Shown one piece after another: positions 5,554 through 6,388 of a stretch of DNA of 6,388 nucleotides. Below the pieces are notes generated by a model that saw nothing but the letters and a program-made list of their open reading frames with translations, was not told where the DNA came from and did not search any database. The position numbers were made by a program, and so were the translations under genes. Source of the stretch: an uncultured Holophagaceae bacterium (GTDB lineage: Bacteria > Acidobacteriota > Holophagae > Holophagales > Holophagaceae); the NCBI GenBank assembly GCA_903919165.1, contig CAIXHJ010000259.1, positions 1 through 6,388 on the forward strand. The letters run 5' to 3'. Every line of letters starts with the position of its first letter. Position 1 is the stretch's first letter.

Positions 5554-6388
5554 TCAATGATGGTCTGAGTTGGAGTCAAGTGCTTTCTGCTTCTGCTCGA
5601 TGGTCTTGAGGTAGTACCCCGGCCGGGTCGCCCGGATGTGGTCGGCGGGAGCCTTACCCGTGAGCCACGCCAGATCCATGGGATAGACATCCGGATCGAA
5701 GATCACGAGGTACCAGTGCCACACGAGAATGGAGAGCGTGGCCAGGATGGCTTCATACCAATGAGCCGCCGTGGCAGCGTCCATGACCCAGGTCGGGAAA
5801 TAGCGGAGACTCAGATTCTGGGCCCAGAGCAAGAGGCCGGTCACGGCCATCACCACCGTGCCCCACATGAAGGCCCAGTACTCCATCTTCTCGGCGTATC
5901 CGAACATGCCGAAGGTCGGGCGCTCACTGATCAGGCCCAGGTTGAACCGGAGCATGTTGTAGATGTCCTTGGCGTCCTGCCAGGAAGGGAGCAGCTCGAC
6001 CAGGATGACCCGATCGCGGCGCGACCAGGCCAGATGTACGAAGTGGATGACCGTGGCTGCGATCATCACCACGGCTGCGATGCGGTGGACCAGCCCGCGA
6101 ATGCTGGATGAGGGGTCCAAGGACTGGAAGAGCTTCACCCACCCGGCTTCCGGGAACTTCAGGGCGAATCCAGTCCCGACGAGGGTGATGAAGCTCACCA
6201 TCACCAGGGCATGGGTCAGGCGGAAGGTCCGATTCATGCGGGGGAACCCTTCCTGCGTGCCGCCATGGTGCGGGCCGCGCCGAAGCTTGGCCAGCCAGTC
6301 CAGCCCATTGTGGAAGAGCATGAAGCCGATGGTCATCGGGATGAGGGCGTAGTAGGCCAGGCGGATCCACTTCACGGAGCTGTGTTCA
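5554..6388 (-). CDS. b-type cytochrome membrane protein, C-terminal part, 5' end beyond the window
   Basis: A membrane protein with about five helices (residues 7-29, 53-74, 94-117, 165-186 and 199-224, counted from a GTG at 6375). Candidate b-haem ligands are His55, His97, His111, His205 and His220, each matching a histidine in the b domain of the neighbouring fusion protein. It has the same YPMD motif (231-234; FPMD in the neighbour) and no CXXCH in the visible part. The likely role is a membrane subunit exchanging electrons with quinone. The frame stays open through the right edge. The GTG has no Shine-Dalgarno sequence before it, and the protein would begin abruptly at the helix that in the neighbour follows the c-haem domain. 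The gene is therefore probably cut by the window and may itself carry an N-terminal multihaem domain. A 273-residue stand-alone cytochrome b starting at the GTG remains possible. It ends TGA 38 nt before the fusion gene. Confidence 0.8.
   Translation of the reverse strand, partial: EHSSVKWIRLAYYALIPMTIGFMLFHNGLDWLAKLRRGPHHGGTQEGFPRMNRTFRLTHALVMVSFITLVGTGFALKFPEAGWVKLFQSLDPSSSIRGLVHRIAAVVMIAATVIHFVHLAWSRRDRVILVELLPSWQDAKDIYNMLRFNLGLISERPTFGMFGYAEKMEYWAFMWGTVVMAVTGLLLWAQNLSLRYFPTWVMDAATAAHWYEAILATLSILVWHWYLVIFDPDVYPMDLAWLTGKAPADHIRATRPGYYLKTIEQKQKALDSNSDHH

Noticed and set aside
5516..5557. TTG start giving a 738-residue fusion cytochrome
   Set aside because: The ATG at 5515 has AGGAA at good spacing; the TTG overlaps the preceding stop codon and lacks a clear ribosome binding site.

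Overview
The window is a GC-rich (roughly 60% by eye) stretch of bacterial chromosome with two convergent gene blocks. The left block, on the + strand, holds the 3' part of a TldE/PmbA-type gene and then a complete phosphohexomutase gene. The right block, on the - strand and read from the right edge inward, holds a b-type cytochrome membrane gene open to the window edge, a large fusion of an eleven-haem c-type domain with a b-type membrane domain, and a tiny secreted dihaem cytochrome c. The blocks meet at 2887-2940 over a shared hairpin terminator. No RNA gene, insertion sequence, CRISPR array or integration site was seen.

The cytochrome block is the interesting part. It encodes 13 CXXCH c-haem sites in two proteins plus two related b-type membrane domains that could carry about two b haems each. 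This suggests an inner-membrane quinone:periplasmic cytochrome electron transfer module, of the general kind exemplified by CbcL of Geobacter, where a multihaem c domain is fused to a b-type membrane domain and serves respiration of extracellular metals. The two b domains align without gaps in two blocks and share their candidate haem-ligand histidines, so they descend from one domain. The small dihaem protein could carry electrons onward in the periplasm. The true electron donor and acceptor cannot be read from the sequence.

The left block is housekeeping: a TldD/TldE-type protease subunit and an alpha-phosphoglucomutase-like enzyme, 47 nt apart and possibly cotranscribed. They have no evident functional link to the cytochromes.

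Organism: a Gram-negative anaerobe or facultative bacterium rich in multihaem cytochromes is likely. Metal-reducing Acidobacteriota (Holophagae, such as Geothrix or Holophaga) or Desulfuromonadia/Geobacter-like bacteria are candidates. This is inference from gene content and composition; no phylogenetic marker is present.
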